From: Bacteroidia bacterium
GTDB lineage: Bacteria > Bacteroidota > Bacteroidia > Bacteroidales > UBA932
Assembly: GCA_030537315.1 (NCBI GenBank)
Contig: JAUNNZ010000012.1
Span: forward strand, 1 to 51,377
DNA: 51,377 bases
Direction: 5' to 3'
The position numbers were made by a program, and so were the translations under genes. Under the pieces are notes generated by a model, which did not search any database, was not told the DNA's origin, and saw only the letters and a program-made list of their open reading frames with translations. The first letter of the stretch is position 1. Each line of letters opens with the position of its first letter. Positions 16,449-25,892 of this stretch are shown here, in pieces.

Positions 16449-18466
16449 AAGAGTTTCTTGACCTGGTTGTAAACGTTCTCCGCGGTGTAGCCGAGCTTTT
16501 CGTCAAGCACCTTGTACGGAGCCGAGAAGCCGAATGACTCGAGTCCCCAGATCGTTCCCTCAGCCTCCGGAACAAGTCCGAGAAGGTTTACAGGAAGGCC
16601 TGCGGTGAGACCGAACTTCTTGACGCCTGCAGGAAGGACTGCCTTCTGATACTCCTTAGGCTGGGTGCGGAAGAGACCCTCTGAAGGGACGGAAACGATG
16701 CGTACCTTCTTGCCTTCTGCACGAAGGAGAGCTGCGCCTGCAACGAGGGTTGAAACCTCAGAACCGGTAGCAACGAGGATGACGTCAGGGTTCTCGTCTG
16801 AACCTGCAACGACATATCCGCCCTTGGCGACGTCTGCATAGTTGTTGCCTTCAGGAAGGTTGTTGATGTTCTGACGGGAGAGGATGAGAGCTGAAGGGGT
16901 CTTGGTGTTTGCCATTGCGAGAGCCCATGCCTCCGTTGTCTCCTTTGCGTCCGCAGGACGGAGAACGAGCATTGAAGGATTGCCTGAATGGTTCTTGAGC
17001 TTCTCCATGAGACGGATCTGCGCCTCCTGCTCTACAGGCTCGTGGGTAGGGCCGTCTTCACCTACGCGGAACGCGTCGTGAGTCCAGACGAACTTGACAG
17101 GAAGCTCCATGAGAGCTGCCATGCGGACAGCCGGCTTCATATAGTCAGAGAATACGAAGAATGTTCCGCAAGCAGGGATGACACCGCCGTGGAGGGCCAT
17201 ACCGATACAGCAGCAAGCCATTGTGAGCTCTGCCACGCCGGCCTGGAGGAATGCACCGCTGAAGTCACCGGCCTTGAGGGCCTGGGTCTTCTTGAGGAAG
17301 CCGTCGGTCTTGTCGGAGTTTGAAAGGTCTGCTGAAGCGCAGATCATATTAGGAACCTGCTCTGCGAGTGCGGAGAGGCAGGCGGCCGATGCTGAACGGG
17401 TAGCGTCGTTGTCCTTCTGGGCGACCTTGCTCCAGTCGATCTTCGGAGCCTTGCCGCTCATCCAGTCTGCAAGCTGCGCGGCCTTGTCTGCGTTTGCTGC
17501 AGCCCAGGCCTTCTCCTCTGCATAACGCTCTGCGCAGATTGCCTCGAGCTCCTTCGCGCGGTTTGCGTAGAGGTCCTTGACGTCGTCGAAGATGACGAAA
17601 GGATTCTCAGGGTCACCGCCGAGATTCTTGACGGTATTGACGAAAGCGTCGCCGCCGAGAGGTGCGCCGTGAGTCTTGCAGTTTGCCTCGTATGATGAGC
17701 CGTCGGCCTGGAGAGCGCCCTTGCCCATGATGCACTTGCCTATGATGAGGGTCGGCTTGCCGGAAACCTTCTTGGCAGCGTCGAGGGCCTTGCGGATCTG
17801 CGCCGCGTCATTGCCGTTGATCTCGATGACTTCCCAACCGAGGGCGCGGTATTTTGCCGCCGTGTCTTCGTTCATGACGACCTTGGTCTCGGTAGAGAGC
17901 TGGATGTCGTTGGAGTCATAGAACATCACGAGGTTGTCGAGGCCGAGGTTTGCGGCGATGCGGGCGCCGCCCTGTGAGATTTCCTCCTCCACGCCACCGT
18001 CAGAGATGTAGGCGTAGATGGTCTCCTTTGCGAAAGTAGGGTTGCCTGTGTGGGCTGCGAGGAATTTGGCTGCAATGGCTGCGCCGACAGCGAAGACGTG
18101 TCCCTGGCCGAGAGGGCCGGAGGTGTTCTCGATGCCGCGGGCGATCTCGAACTCCGGATGTCCGGTGGTAGGAGAGCCCCACTGACGGAGCTGTGCGAGC
18201 TCGTCAAGGCTGAATTTTCCGTTCAGGCAAAGCTCTGCATAAAGCATCGGTGCCATATGTCCCGGATCAAGGAAGAAACGGTCGCGACCTGCCCATTCAG
18301 GGTTCTTCGGGTCATAAGTCAGGTACTCTGAATAAAGAACGTTGATGAAGTCTGCTCCACCCATCGCTCCGCCGGGATGTCCGGACTTTGCTTTTTCAAC
18401 TGCGGCCGCCGCGAGAATGCGGATATTGTCGGCGGCGTGGTTGAGAACGGAGATTGAATTTGCCAT
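16445..18466 (-). CDS. tkt: Transketolase
   Basis: Thiamine-diphosphate enzyme of the non-oxidative pentose phosphate pathway, moving two-carbon units between sugar phosphates. The full length is 673 residues. Conserved features are Lys-Ser-Gly-His-Pro-Gly-Gly near residue 27-33, Gly-Pro-Leu-Gly-Gln-Gly, the metal/diphosphate site with Ser-Asp-Gly-Gly-Val-Glu-Glu, and Thr-His-Asp-Ala-Phe-Arg-Val-Gly-Glu-Asp-Gly-Pro-Thr-His in the pyrimidine domain. It is a single gene with its own promoter, divergent from lepA and convergent with trmN6. Strong codon bias fits high expression. Confidence 0.96.
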   Translation of the reverse strand: MANSISVLNHAADNIRILAAAAVEKAKSGHPGGAMGGADFINVLYSEYLTYDPKNPEWAGRDRFFLDPGHMAPMLYAELCLNGKFSLDELAQLRQWGSPTTGHPEFEIARGIENTSGPLGQGHVFAVGAAIAAKFLAAHTGNPTFAKETIYAYISDGGVEEEISQGGARIAANLGLDNLVMFYDSNDIQLSTETKVVMNEDTAAKYRALGWEVIEINGNDAAQIRKALDAAKKVSGKPTLIIGKCIMGKGALQADGSSYEANCKTHGAPLGGDAFVNTVKNLGGDPENPFVIFDDVKDLYANRAKELEAICAERYAEEKAWAAANADKAAQLADWMSGKAPKIDWSKVAQKDNDATRSASAACLSALAEQVPNMICASADLSNSDKTDGFLKKTQALKAGDFSGAFLQAGVAELTMACCCIGMALHGGVIPACGTFFVFSDYMKPAVRMAALMELPVKFVWTHDAFRVGEDGPTHEPVEQEAQIRLMEKLKNHSGNPSMLVLRPADAKETTEAWALAMANTKTPSALILSRQNINNLPEGNNYADVAKGGYVVAGSDENPDVILVATGSEVSTLVAGAALLRAEGKKVRIVSVPSEGLFRTQPKEYQKAVLPAGVKKFGLTAGLPVNLLGLVPEAEGTIWGLESFGFSAPYKVLDEKLGYTAENVYNQVKKLF

Positions 18467-18501
18467 AAATGTATATTGGATTGATTAATATTCGAATCAT
18501 G

Positions 18502-18551
18502 CAAAGTTAATCAAAATATGCGAAAATATTCTGCCGTTTCGTTTATCTTTG
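18502..18551. promoter_or_regulatory. Divergent promoters: tkt (-) and lepA (+)
   Basis: On the minus strand TAACTTTG (18509-18502) is the tkt -7 box, with a leader of about 31 nt. On the plus strand TATCTTTG (18544-18551) is the lepA -7 box, only 4 bases before its ATG, which predicts a leader of about 1 nt. Confidence 0.55.
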
Positions 18552-18555
18552 CAAT

Positions 18556-20352
18556 ATGGAAATGAAGAACATCCGCAATTTCTGCATAATCGCCCACATC
18601 GACCACGGCAAGAGCACGCTGGCCGACAGGCTCCTTGAGCTCACCCAGACCCTCGGCGCCCGCGATATGGAGAACCAGGTGCTCGACGATATGGATCTCG
18701 AGAAGGAGAAGGGCATCACCATCAAGAGCCACGCCATCCAGATGGTCCACACGTTCAAGGGCGAGCAGTTCAGGCTCAACCTCATCGACACTCCGGGCCA
18801 CGTGGACTTCTCGTACGAAGTCTCCCGATCCATCGCATCCTGCGAAGGGGCCCTTCTCGTCGTTGACGCCTCGCAGGGCGTCCAGGCCCAGACCATTTCC
18901 AATCTCTATATGGCCATCGACCACGGTCTTGAAATCATCCCGGTCCTCAACAAGATAGACATGGAGTCCGCACAGGTCGAGGTCGTCACCGATGAAATCT
19001 GCGACCTTCTCGGCTGTGCGCCGGAAGACGTCTTCAAGATATCCGCACGCACCGGGGAGGGCGTCGCCCCTATCCTCGACGCCATCGTCGAGAAGATCCC
19101 CGCCCCGAAGGGTGACCCTTCAGCGCCGCTCCAGGCTCTCATCTTCGACTCCGTCTTCAATTCCTTCCGCGGCGTCATCGCCTATTTCAAGGTCAAGAAC
19201 GGATGCATCCGCAAGGGAGACAAAGTGAAATTCTTCGCCACCGGCAAGGAGTATGAGATAGAAGAGGTCGGCGTGCTTAAGATGAAGCTCATACCTACGG
19301 CCGAAATCGGCTGCGGAGACGTCGGCTATGTCATCACCGGCATCAAGAGCGCCACGGAGGTCAAGGTGGGTGATACCATCACGCACGTGCAGAACCCTTG
19401 CGCGACCGCAATCGCGGGTTTCGAGGAAGTTAAGCCTATGGTCTTCGCCGGCATGTATCCGGTGCAGGCCGACAAGTTCGAAGAACTGCGCGCCGTACTG
19501 GAAAAATTCCAGCTCAACGACGCCTCCTTCGTCTATGAGCCGGAGAGCTCGCTCGCGCTCGGCTCCGGATTCCGATGCGGTTTCCTGGGGCTGCTTCACC
19601 TCGAGATCGTTCAGGAAAGACTGTTCCGCGAATTCGATATGGACGTCATCACCACCGTTCCGAACGTCTCCTACAAGGTGTTCACTATGCAGAACGAGGT
19701 CATCGACGTGCACAACCCGTCAGGAATGCCTGCCCCGACCCTCATCGACCACATCGAGGAGCCGTACATCCGCGCCCAGATCATCAGCAAGTCCGAATTC
19801 TTCGGACCTATAATGAAACTCTGCCTCGACCGCCGCGGCACGCTGGTCAGCCAGCACTACATCACAGCCGACCGCGTGGAGCTCAACTACGACATGCCTC
19901 TGAGCGAAATCGTGTTTGACTTCTACGACAAGCTCAAGACAATTTCGAAGGGCTACGCGTCCTTCGACTATCATATCACCGGCTATCGCCCGGCACGCCT
20001 CGTGCGCCTGGACATCCTTCTGAACGGAGAGCCGGCCGACGCCCTCTCCACCCTCATACACGAGGACAACGCCTACACCTTCGGCCGCAGGATGTGTGAG
20101 AAGCTCAAGGAGCTCATCCCGCGCCAGCAGTTCGACATTCCTATCCAGGCGGCCATCGGCGCGAAAATCATCGCGCGCGAGACCGTGAAACAGGTCCGCA
20201 AGGACGTTACCGCAAAGTGCTACGGCGGTGACGTGACCAGAAAGCGCAAGCTCCTGGAAAAGCAGAAGGAAGGAAAGAAGAGAATGCGCCAGATCGGAAC
20301 CGTCCAGGTGCCGCAGAGCGCGTTCATGGCAGTCCTGAAGCTGGATTCCTAG
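18556..20352 (+). CDS. lepA: Elongation factor 4 (LepA) GTPase
   Basis: Ribosome-associated GTPase implicated in initiation or back-translocation. It has the standard 598 residues. G-domain motifs: Asp-His-Gly-Lys-Ser-Thr (G1), Asp-Thr-Pro-Gly-His-Val-Asp-Phe (G3) and Asn-Lys-Ile-Asp-Met (G4). Domains II, III and V follow, then the LepA-specific C-terminal domain with [18 protein letters not shown]. The stop shares a CTAG with the convergent yidD stop. Confidence 0.97.
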   Translation: MEMKNIRNFCIIAHIDHGKSTLADRLLELTQTLGARDMENQVLDDMDLEKEKGITIKSHAIQMVHTFKGEQFRLNLIDTPGHVDFSYEVSRSIASCEGALLVVDASQGVQAQTISNLYMAIDHGLEIIPVLNKIDMESAQVEVVTDEICDLLGCAPEDVFKISARTGEGVAPILDAIVEKIPAPKGDPSAPLQALIFDSVFNSFRGVIAYFKVKNGCIRKGDKVKFFATGKEYEIEEVGVLKMKLIPTAEIGCGDVGYVITGIKSATEVKVGDTITHVQNPCATAIAGFEEVKPMVFAGMYPVQADKFEELRAVLEKFQLNDASFVYEPESSLALGSGFRCGFLGLLHLEIVQERLFREFDMDVITTVPNVSYKVFTMQNEVIDVHNPSGMPAPTLIDHIEEPYIRAQIISKSEFFGPIMKLCLDRRGTLVSQHYITADRVELNYDMPLSEIVFDFYDKLKTISKGYASFDYHITGYRPARLVRLDILLNGEPADALSTLIHEDNAYTFGRRMCEKLKELIPRQQFDIPIQAAIGAKIIARETVKQVRKDVTAKCYGGDVTRKRKLLEKQKEGKKRMRQIGTVQVPQSAFMAVLKLDS

Positions 20353-20588
20353 GGAACGGGGTCATAGCCGCTGCCGCCCCACGGGTTGCAGCGCAGAATC
20401 CTTTTGAAACTTAGCCAGAAGCCTTTGAGAGGTCCGTACTTCCTGAAGGCTTCCATCGCATATTGCGAGCAGGTCGGAGTGAACCTGCAGCACGCCGGTT
20501 TGAGCGGCGAGATGCACAGCTGATAGAATTTTATCAGGAGTATGAAAGGCGCTGAAAGCACCTTCTTCATAATGGCAAAGAAAGTCAT
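20349..20588 (-). CDS. yidD: Membrane protein insertion efficiency factor YidD
   Basis: A 79-residue protein of the YidD/Haemolytic family that assists YidC-dependent membrane insertion. The hallmark [16 protein letters not shown] (about 29-44) and the C-terminal [14 protein letters not shown] are both present. The start overlaps the rnpA stop as ATGA, the classic rnpA-yidD pairing. The stop lies in a CTAG shared with lepA. Confidence 0.95.
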   Translation of the reverse strand: MTFFAIMKKVLSAPFILLIKFYQLCISPLKPACCRFTPTCSQYAMEAFRKYGPLKGFWLSFKRILRCNPWGGSGYDPVP

Positions 20589-20944
20589 TTCGAAATCCTC
20601 CTGAGCACGTATGCCACCTCTTCGCGGACAATTTCGAAGTCCACGATTTCAGGAGAATTGTACTGGAAGAGTATATCCACGCCCTTCGCCGGGAGCAGAT
20701 CCTTCTGGGTGCGGTACCCTTCGCGGATGCGTCTCTTGAGAAGATTACGCTTGACCGCGCGCTTGAAGAATTTCTTCGGGACGGAAACCATTATTCTGTT
20801 GATTTCGTCCCCGCGCCCGGCGAGGAAGCAATATTTCATATGCGCGGTGCTTCCCCACCTGCCACCGGCAATGAGTGCGGAAACCGTTGTCTTCCCACAC
20901 AGCCTTTCCTCCTTCGGGAGGGTATTGGCCAAAGGGAACGACAT
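20585..20944 (-). CDS. rnpA: Ribonuclease P protein component
   Basis: Protein cofactor of RNase P, which trims the 5' ends of pre-tRNAs. From the ATG at 20944 it is 119 residues, normal for the family; the frame is open upstream to 21022 but that part overlaps hemD and is not RnpA-like. The basic RNR motif is present as [15 protein letters not shown]. rpmH, the usual neighbour elsewhere, is absent; instead it follows hemD by one base and overlaps yidD, an order seen in Bacteroidota. Confidence 0.95.
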   Translation of the reverse strand: MSFPLANTLPKEERLCGKTTVSALIAGGRWGSTAHMKYCFLAGRGDEINRIMVSVPKKFFKRAVKRNLLKRRIREGYRTQKDLLPAKGVDILFQYNSPEIVDFEIVREEVAYVLRRISK

Positions 20945-20945
20945 A

Positions 20946-21680
20946 TTATTTGTTTGCTTCGAGGTAGAGTTCGATGGCCTTGGCCACTGACGGGGCCTGA
21001 GGCGTAGGAGCCTGTACGGCAATAGGATATCCGGCCTCGTTCATCGCGTTGACGACCGACTTGCCGAAAGTGACGAACTTGACGCTGTCCGTCTTGAAGT
21101 CAGGGTAGTTCTCCTGAAGGGATTTGAGGTCGCTCGGATTGTACATCACGACCATGTCGAACGAGGCGACGTCGATATCGTGAATGTCCTGGGACACGGA
21201 CTTCACGAGAGCGCCTACGGTATAGTCCAGACCGGCCGCGTCGAAAAGCCTGGTGAAAGGGTCCGAATTGGAACCGGCCGCAGTGGCGATGAGGAATTTC
21301 TCCGCCTTGTGCTTGGTGCCGATGAGGCTGATGATCGAAGCGGGGCTGCCGTCGCCGAAGAATATCTTGCGCTTGCGATAGACGATGTGTTTCTGGAGGT
21401 ACATCGCCACGGCTTCTGTCGTGCAGAAATACTTCATCGTTTCAGGCACCTTGAAGCGCATTTCCTCACAGTGCTTGAAATAAGCGTCAATCGCATATCT
21501 TGAAGTGAAGACAACAGCCGTGAAATCAGGAAGGTTGATTCTCTCCGCACGGAATTCCTTTGCCGAAAGCGGCTCGATTACGAAAAAAGGACGGAAGACG
21601 ATTTCGGCTCCATATCTGGACTGAAGGACCTCATACGGTGAAAGATTCGATGGGGTTTGCTGTGAAATAAGTATCTTCAT
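20946..21680 (-). CDS. hemD: Uroporphyrinogen-III synthase family protein
   Basis: A 244-residue HemD-fold protein that would close and invert hydroxymethylbilane to uroporphyrinogen III. HemD is poorly conserved. The call uses the two-lobed Rossmann pattern, the Val-Val-Phe-Thr-Ser-Arg-Tyr-Ala-Ile strand-helix near residue 55, Met-Val-Val-Met-Tyr-Asn-Pro-Ser in the second lobe, and the C-terminal Val-Thr-Phe-Gly-Lys-Ser-Val-Val-Asn-Ala-Met segment, plus position between DUF4271 and rnpA. No other haem gene is nearby, so a divergent role is possible. Confidence 0.75.
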   Translation of the reverse strand: MKILISQQTPSNLSPYEVLQSRYGAEIVFRPFFVIEPLSAKEFRAERINLPDFTAVVFTSRYAIDAYFKHCEEMRFKVPETMKYFCTTEAVAMYLQKHIVYRKRKIFFGDGSPASIISLIGTKHKAEKFLIATAAGSNSDPFTRLFDAAGLDYTVGALVKSVSQDIHDIDVASFDMVVMYNPSDLKSLQENYPDFKTDSVKFVTFGKSVVNAMNEAGYPIAVQAPTPQAPSVAKAIELYLEANK

Positions 21681-21686
21681 TCTGCA

Positions 21687-22397
21687 CTACAGTACTTTTG
21701 CACTCGCGACCAGCATACCTGTCGGTAAAAATTCGAGCGCGCAAAGGTACAAAAAAGTTACAAAAACATTGCAGTTGTACCTCAAAAATTGGATTACCCG
21801 TACAAGTGAGAACAGATAAAAGGCGGCAGTTTCGGAGAGCAGAACAACCCTGGCGACACTGTCCGTACAGCTGAACATTGCCATCGCGGCAACGGTGAGC
21901 AGCATTATCACAACCAGCAGTATGAAATAATTATATGGTGCCCGATGCACCGTATCCGATATCTCTGAAGGCATTTTCTTCGGGCGGAAGATCTCGAAGA
22001 CAAAATGCCTGAAAGTCCAGTAAACAAGCAGTACAAGAATCACGAGAAGAACTGAGAATCCCTGAGGGACCAGCTGGAAATAACGTGGGCTGTATAATGC
22101 GAACCTGTCCACGACTATGCAGAAAGGGAGTATCGAGACGAACGCCACCCTGTTCCGCAGCCTTGCAGAGCCGAGGCTGCGCTCAAGCGACACATTCGCC
22201 TTCGCCCTGTCGATTGTGGAGACAAGCGCAGGCAGCATCTGGACGAAGTCCCTGGCAATCAGGAAGAAGCACACCACCGAGAGCAGCACCATAATCTTGT
22301 TGACGGTATAATCCCCCCACGCCCGCGTGGCCTCGGCCATCCGGAACGGAGTGGACGACATCTCAAGGACGCCGCCGTCTAGAAGATTCTCCAGCAT
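21687..22397 (-). CDS. DUF4271 integral membrane protein
   Basis: A 236-residue membrane protein with about six hydrophobic segments, of the Bacteroidota-specific DUF4271 family. It begins with a soluble stretch of about 30 residues that includes a Trp-Gly-Asp-Tyr-Thr-Val motif before the first membrane span. The function is not known; the gene regularly precedes the hemD-like gene. Its ATG shares one base with the stop of the SUI1 gene (TGATG), and hemD begins 6 bases after its stop. Confidence 0.8.
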   Translation of the reverse strand: MLENLLDGGVLEMSSTPFRMAEATRAWGDYTVNKIMVLLSVVCFFLIARDFVQMLPALVSTIDRAKANVSLERSLGSARLRNRVAFVSILPFCIVVDRFALYSPRYFQLVPQGFSVLLVILVLLVYWTFRHFVFEIFRPKKMPSEISDTVHRAPYNYFILLVVIMLLTVAAMAMFSCTDSVARVVLLSETAAFYLFSLVRVIQFLRYNCNVFVTFLYLCALEFLPTGMLVASAKVL

Positions 22398-22741
22398 CAG
22401 TTGCCTCGCTTTGCGTTGTATCCCATACCCTGCAGCAGAGCGACGACCTTGTCGCGAAGGTCACCCTGGATGGTGATTTCACCGTCCTTTGCGGTACCTC
22501 CGACTCCGCATTTCGTCTTGAGCGTCTTTGCCAAAGCGGCGAGGTCTTCGGATGTCCCCACAAAGCCTTCGACAAGCGTCACCTGCTTGCCGGCGCGCTG
22601 GCGACGGTCGATCCGTACCGTCAGGCGCTGCTTTGAAGGTTCGACCGTAGCCTGCTCTTCCTGCGCCTCCTGCTGATAGACGAAGTCGGGATTGGTGGAA
22701 TACACCACGCCCAGTCTGGATTTCCAATCGTTGTCTGCCAT
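22397..22741 (-). CDS. SUI1/eIF1-like translation factor (YciH type)
   Basis: A 114-residue protein with a C-terminal SUI1 domain (about 40-114). Recognisable parts are Val-Arg-Ile-Asp-Arg-Arg-Gln-Arg-Ala-Gly-Lys, Val-Thr-Leu-Val-Glu-Gly-Phe, the Cys-Gly-Val-Gly-Gly-Thr-Ala-Lys-Asp-Gly loop, and the Ile-Gln-Gly-Asp-Leu-Arg-Asp-Lys end. In eukaryotes eIF1 guards start-codon choice; bacterial YciH can affect initiation fidelity, with stress roles reported. It heads the operon SUI1-DUF4271-hemD-rnpA-yidD and has a promoter interlocked with that of the divergent DUF2723 gene. Confidence 0.88.
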   Translation of the reverse strand: MADNDWKSRLGVVYSTNPDFVYQQEAQEEQATVEPSKQRLTVRIDRRQRAGKQVTLVEGFVGTSEDLAALAKTLKTKCGVGGTAKDGEITIQGDLRDKVVALLQGMGYNAKRGN

Positions 22742-22754
22742 GTTGGAAGGATTT

Positions 22755-22790
22755 TTGCAAAGTTAAATAATTCCTTTTGTATCTTTGCAA
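22755..22790. promoter_or_regulatory. Interlocked divergent promoters of the SUI1 and DUF2723 genes
   Basis: Plus strand: TTG 22755-22757, 22-base spacer, TATCTTTG 22780-22787. Minus strand: TTG 22790-22788, 22-base spacer, TAACTTTG 22765-22758. Each -33 element abuts the other promoter's -7 box. Predicted +1 sites are about 22791 (+) and 22754 (-). Confidence 0.6.
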
Positions 22791-22793
22791 CGT

Positions 22794-25700
22794 ATGAACC
22801 AGAAGAAATTCAATTTATGGCATCGCGTGTGCGCACTGTGCGCATTCGCCGTGTCCGCCGTCACCTACCTCCTCACCATAGAGCCGTCGGCCTCCTACTG
22901 GGATTGCGGAGAATTCATAGCGTCATCATACAAACTTGAAGTGGGCCACCCTCCAGGAAACCCCATGTTCCAGCTTATCGCCCGCTTCTTCACGATGTTC
23001 GGGGACAACATGCACGCCGCGATTCTCGTGAACGCGATGAGCGCGATATGCTCCGCGCTCACGATCTTCCTTCTGTATCTGACTGTCGTATGGCTCGCGA
23101 AACGCATCTTGAAGACGGACGGCAACGGCGAATATACTACGGGGCAGGCCATCGCCATCTTCGGTTCAGGTCTTGTGGGCGCCCTTGCATACTGCTTCTC
23201 CGACACATTCTGGTTCTCTGCAGTCGAGGGTGAAGTCTATGCGATGAGCTCGCTTTTCACCGCCCTTGTATTCTGGGCGATGACGATGTGGTATGACCAC
23301 GCGGACGAAGCTCACGCCAACCGCTGGATTGTCCTCATCGCGTTCCTGATGGGCCTGAGCATAGGTGTCCACCTGCTCAACCTCCTTGCCATCCCAGCCC
23401 TCGTGTTCATGTATTACTACAGACAGCGCGAGGACGGCAGCTTCACCTTCTGGGAACTGGTGAAGATCTTCATCGTCGGCGTGATAATCCTCGCGCTCAT
23501 ACTTTTCATCATCATACCGTGGCTCCCGAAGATGGCGGCCTACGTCGACCTCTTCTTCGTCAACATCCTCGGCCTGCCGTACAACAGCGGCGCGGCTTTC
23601 TTCCTGCTCGCAGTCCTCGCGGCATGCTTCTGCGGGCTGTTCAGCACGCTCAAGAAGAAAAAGGTGTTCTGGAACACAGCCCTGCTGTGCCTCACCACCA
23701 TCATCATAGGCTTCTCCGTCTTCACCGTCGACATCATCCGCTCCTGCGCCAAGACGCCTACCAACGAGTACCAGCCGGACAATGCGTTCACGCTTGTACG
23801 CTACCTTTCCCGCGAGCAATACGGGTCCACGCCGTTGGTTTACGGCCAGTACTACGGCGCACCGTATGAAATCAAGACATCAAAATACTGGGCTCCGCTT
23901 GACGGGAAATACAAGAAGGTGGAGGGTCCTATGGATGCCAAATACGAGCCTGCCGGAAAGATGCTGTTCCCACGAATGTGGAGCACCAGCCCGGACGGCC
24001 GGTACGAGGAGTTCTATGAGGACTACACGGGCGGCAGGGGCCGCAAGATAGCCGGCGCCGACTACAGGAAGCCGACCGCGGGCGCGAACCTGCTATACTT
24101 CTTCGACTACCAGCTGAACTGGATGTACTGGCGCTACTTCATGTGGAACTTCGTGGGGCGTCAGAACCAGATCCATTCCCCTAATCCCGGCAACATCTTC
24201 CATGGCAACTGGGAGAGCGGCATAAAATTCATCGACAACATCCGCCTCGGTGACCAGTCCGACGCCCCCGAGAGCCTCGCCTGCGACAAGGGCAAGAACC
24301 ACTACTTCTTCCTGCCTCTGCTGCTGGGCCTCATCGGACTGTTCTTCCAGTTCGACCGCGACAAGCGCGGCTGCTGGCTCACTTTCCTGATGTTCTTCAT
24401 GACCGGCATCGCAATCGTGATATACCTCAACCAGCCACCTTACCAGGTGCGCGAACGCGATTATGCATATGCGGGTTCCTTCTATTTCTTCAGTGTCTGG
24501 ATAGGCCTTTCGGTAGCGGCGATCTGGGCCCTCATCGCAGGTTTCTGCAAGGGCAGGCATTCTGCTCTTTGCGCCACGGCGGCATCAGTGATATGCCTTA
24601 TGGTTCCCGTTGAAATGGCGGCACAGAACTGGGACGACCACGACAGGTCCAACCGGCGCACCGCTGTCGAGATGGCTCAGAACTACCTGAATTCCGTCGG
24701 CCACAACGGCATACTGATCACCCACGGAGACAATGACACCTTCCCGATCTGGTACGCTCAGGAGGTCGAGGACATCCGCACCGACGTGCGAATCTGCAAC
24801 ACATCCCTTCTCGGAACCGACTGGCACATCGACCAGATGCTCTGGGCTGTGAACGAGTCCGCACCTCTGGACCTTTCGATACCTCACGAACAGTACCTCT
24901 ACGGCACGAACGAATTCATCCCTATTCTTGACAGCAGGAACGAGGTGATGTCAATCTCCGATGCCATCATGCTCTTCAAGCATCCTCAGGTCAAGGTCGG
25001 AATGACCAGCGGCCGCAAGGTCGATTACTGGCCGTCACGGAAGATCTCCATACCTGTCAACAGGGAAAATGTGGTCAAGTACGGAATTCTTGACGCGAAA
25101 TATCTTGACGTCATCCCGGATGAAATAATCCTTACGATCTCGGAAGGGAAGGATTATCTGAGCAAGCCGGAACTCTTTATGCTGGACCTTCTGTCACAGT
25201 ACCAGTGGGACCGTCCGCTTCACTTCCTCAACGCGGGAGGCGACCTCGATGTCGGCATCAAGGATTATCTGGAATTCGTCGGGTATTCATATAAATTCAT
25301 CCCTGTCCGCAACAGGATCAAGAACACCGACATCGGATTCTCCGACACTGACGAGCTGTACCGTCTGATGACGGAAGTGTACACTTTCGATGCGCTTTCC
25401 GCCGACGATTATTTCATCGACCATCAGAACCTCTACACGCATATGGGGGCCAACCCTGTCCGCACAATGTTCCTCAACTGCGCCAACGCCTTCATAAAGG
25501 CAGGACAATATGACAGGGCCGGGGAGATGCTTGACAGAGGTTGCGAGGTCATGCGCAATTATCCTCTTGAGGGCATTGCCGTCGGAATGAGTTCAAGCGA
25601 CTATATGGTCATCGAAACCATCGAGGACTATTTCAAGATAGGCGACACTGAAAGCGCCCGCGCCCTTGGCGCCAGCCTCGGCGCGCAGCTGCTCGTCAGC

Positions 25701-25892
25701 GCGCAGTTCTTCCTGGAATACTATGACTTTGCGAAGGACAACTTCGAACTGGCCGCGAACTACATACTTTATCTCAGCGACGCGCTGAATGACGGCGGCG
25801 AAAAGGAGATGGCAGACGCCATCGAAGGCACTTTGGAGGATCTCATCAAAGCGGCCACGGGAGAGTATGACTCAAGCGAGGATGTGGGCTAG
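22794..25892 (+). CDS. DUF2723 membrane protein (TMEM260-like)
   Basis: A 1,032-residue membrane protein with roughly a dozen hydrophobic segments in the first 600 residues and a soluble C-terminal part. The N-terminal signature Glu-Pro-Ser-Ala-Ser-Tyr-Trp-Asp-Cys-Gly-Glu-Phe and the following Lys-Leu-Glu-Val-Gly-His-Pro-Pro-Gly-Asn-Pro place it in DUF2723, a GT-C-like family. Human TMEM260 of this family is a protein O-mannosyltransferase. The acidic residues after the first span would be the metal/catalytic site by analogy. A role in O-glycosylating exported proteins is inference. The ATG at 22794 is preferred to an upstream TTG. The stop lies in a CTAG shared with the convergent methyltransferase. 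Confidence 0.85.
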   Translation: MNQKKFNLWHRVCALCAFAVSAVTYLLTIEPSASYWDCGEFIASSYKLEVGHPPGNPMFQLIARFFTMFGDNMHAAILVNAMSAICSALTIFLLYLTVVWLAKRILKTDGNGEYTTGQAIAIFGSGLVGALAYCFSDTFWFSAVEGEVYAMSSLFTALVFWAMTMWYDHADEAHANRWIVLIAFLMGLSIGVHLLNLLAIPALVFMYYYRQREDGSFTFWELVKIFIVGVIILALILFIIIPWLPKMAAYVDLFFVNILGLPYNSGAAFFLLAVLAACFCGLFSTLKKKKVFWNTALLCLTTIIIGFSVFTVDIIRSCAKTPTNEYQPDNAFTLVRYLSREQYGSTPLVYGQYYGAPYEIKTSKYWAPLDGKYKKVEGPMDAKYEPAGKMLFPRMWSTSPDGRYEEFYEDYTGGRGRKIAGADYRKPTAGANLLYFFDYQLNWMYWRYFMWNFVGRQNQIHSPNPGNIFHGNWESGIKFIDNIRLGDQSDAPESLACDKGKNHYFFLPLLLGLIGLFFQFDRDKRGCWLTFLMFFMTGIAIVIYLNQPPYQVRERDYAYAGSFYFFSVWIGLSVAAIWALIAGFCKGRHSALCATAASVICLMVPVEMAAQNWDDHDRSNRRTAVEMAQNYLNSVGHNGILITHGDNDTFPIWYAQEVEDIRTDVRICNTSLLGTDWHIDQMLWAVNESAPLDLSIPHEQYLYGTNEFIPILDSRNEVMSISDAIMLFKHPQVKVGMTSGRKVDYWPSRKISIPVNRENVVKYGILDAKYLDVIPDEIILTISEGKDYLSKPELFMLDLLSQYQWDRPLHFLNAGGDLDVGIKDYLEFVGYSYKFIPVRNRIKNTDIGFSDTDELYRLMTEVYTFDALSADDYFIDHQNLYTHMGANPVRTMFLNCANAFIKAGQYDRAGEMLDRGCEVMRNYPLEGIAVGMSSSDYMVIETIEDYFKIGDTESARALGASLGAQLLVSAQFFLEYYDFAKDNFELAANYILYLSDALNDGGEKEMADAIEGTLEDLIKAATGEYDSSEDVG

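Noticed and set aside
23166-23819. Minus-strand ORF of 217 codons opposite the DUF2723 gene
   Set aside because: Highly charged, low-complexity product created by reading membrane-segment codons backwards.
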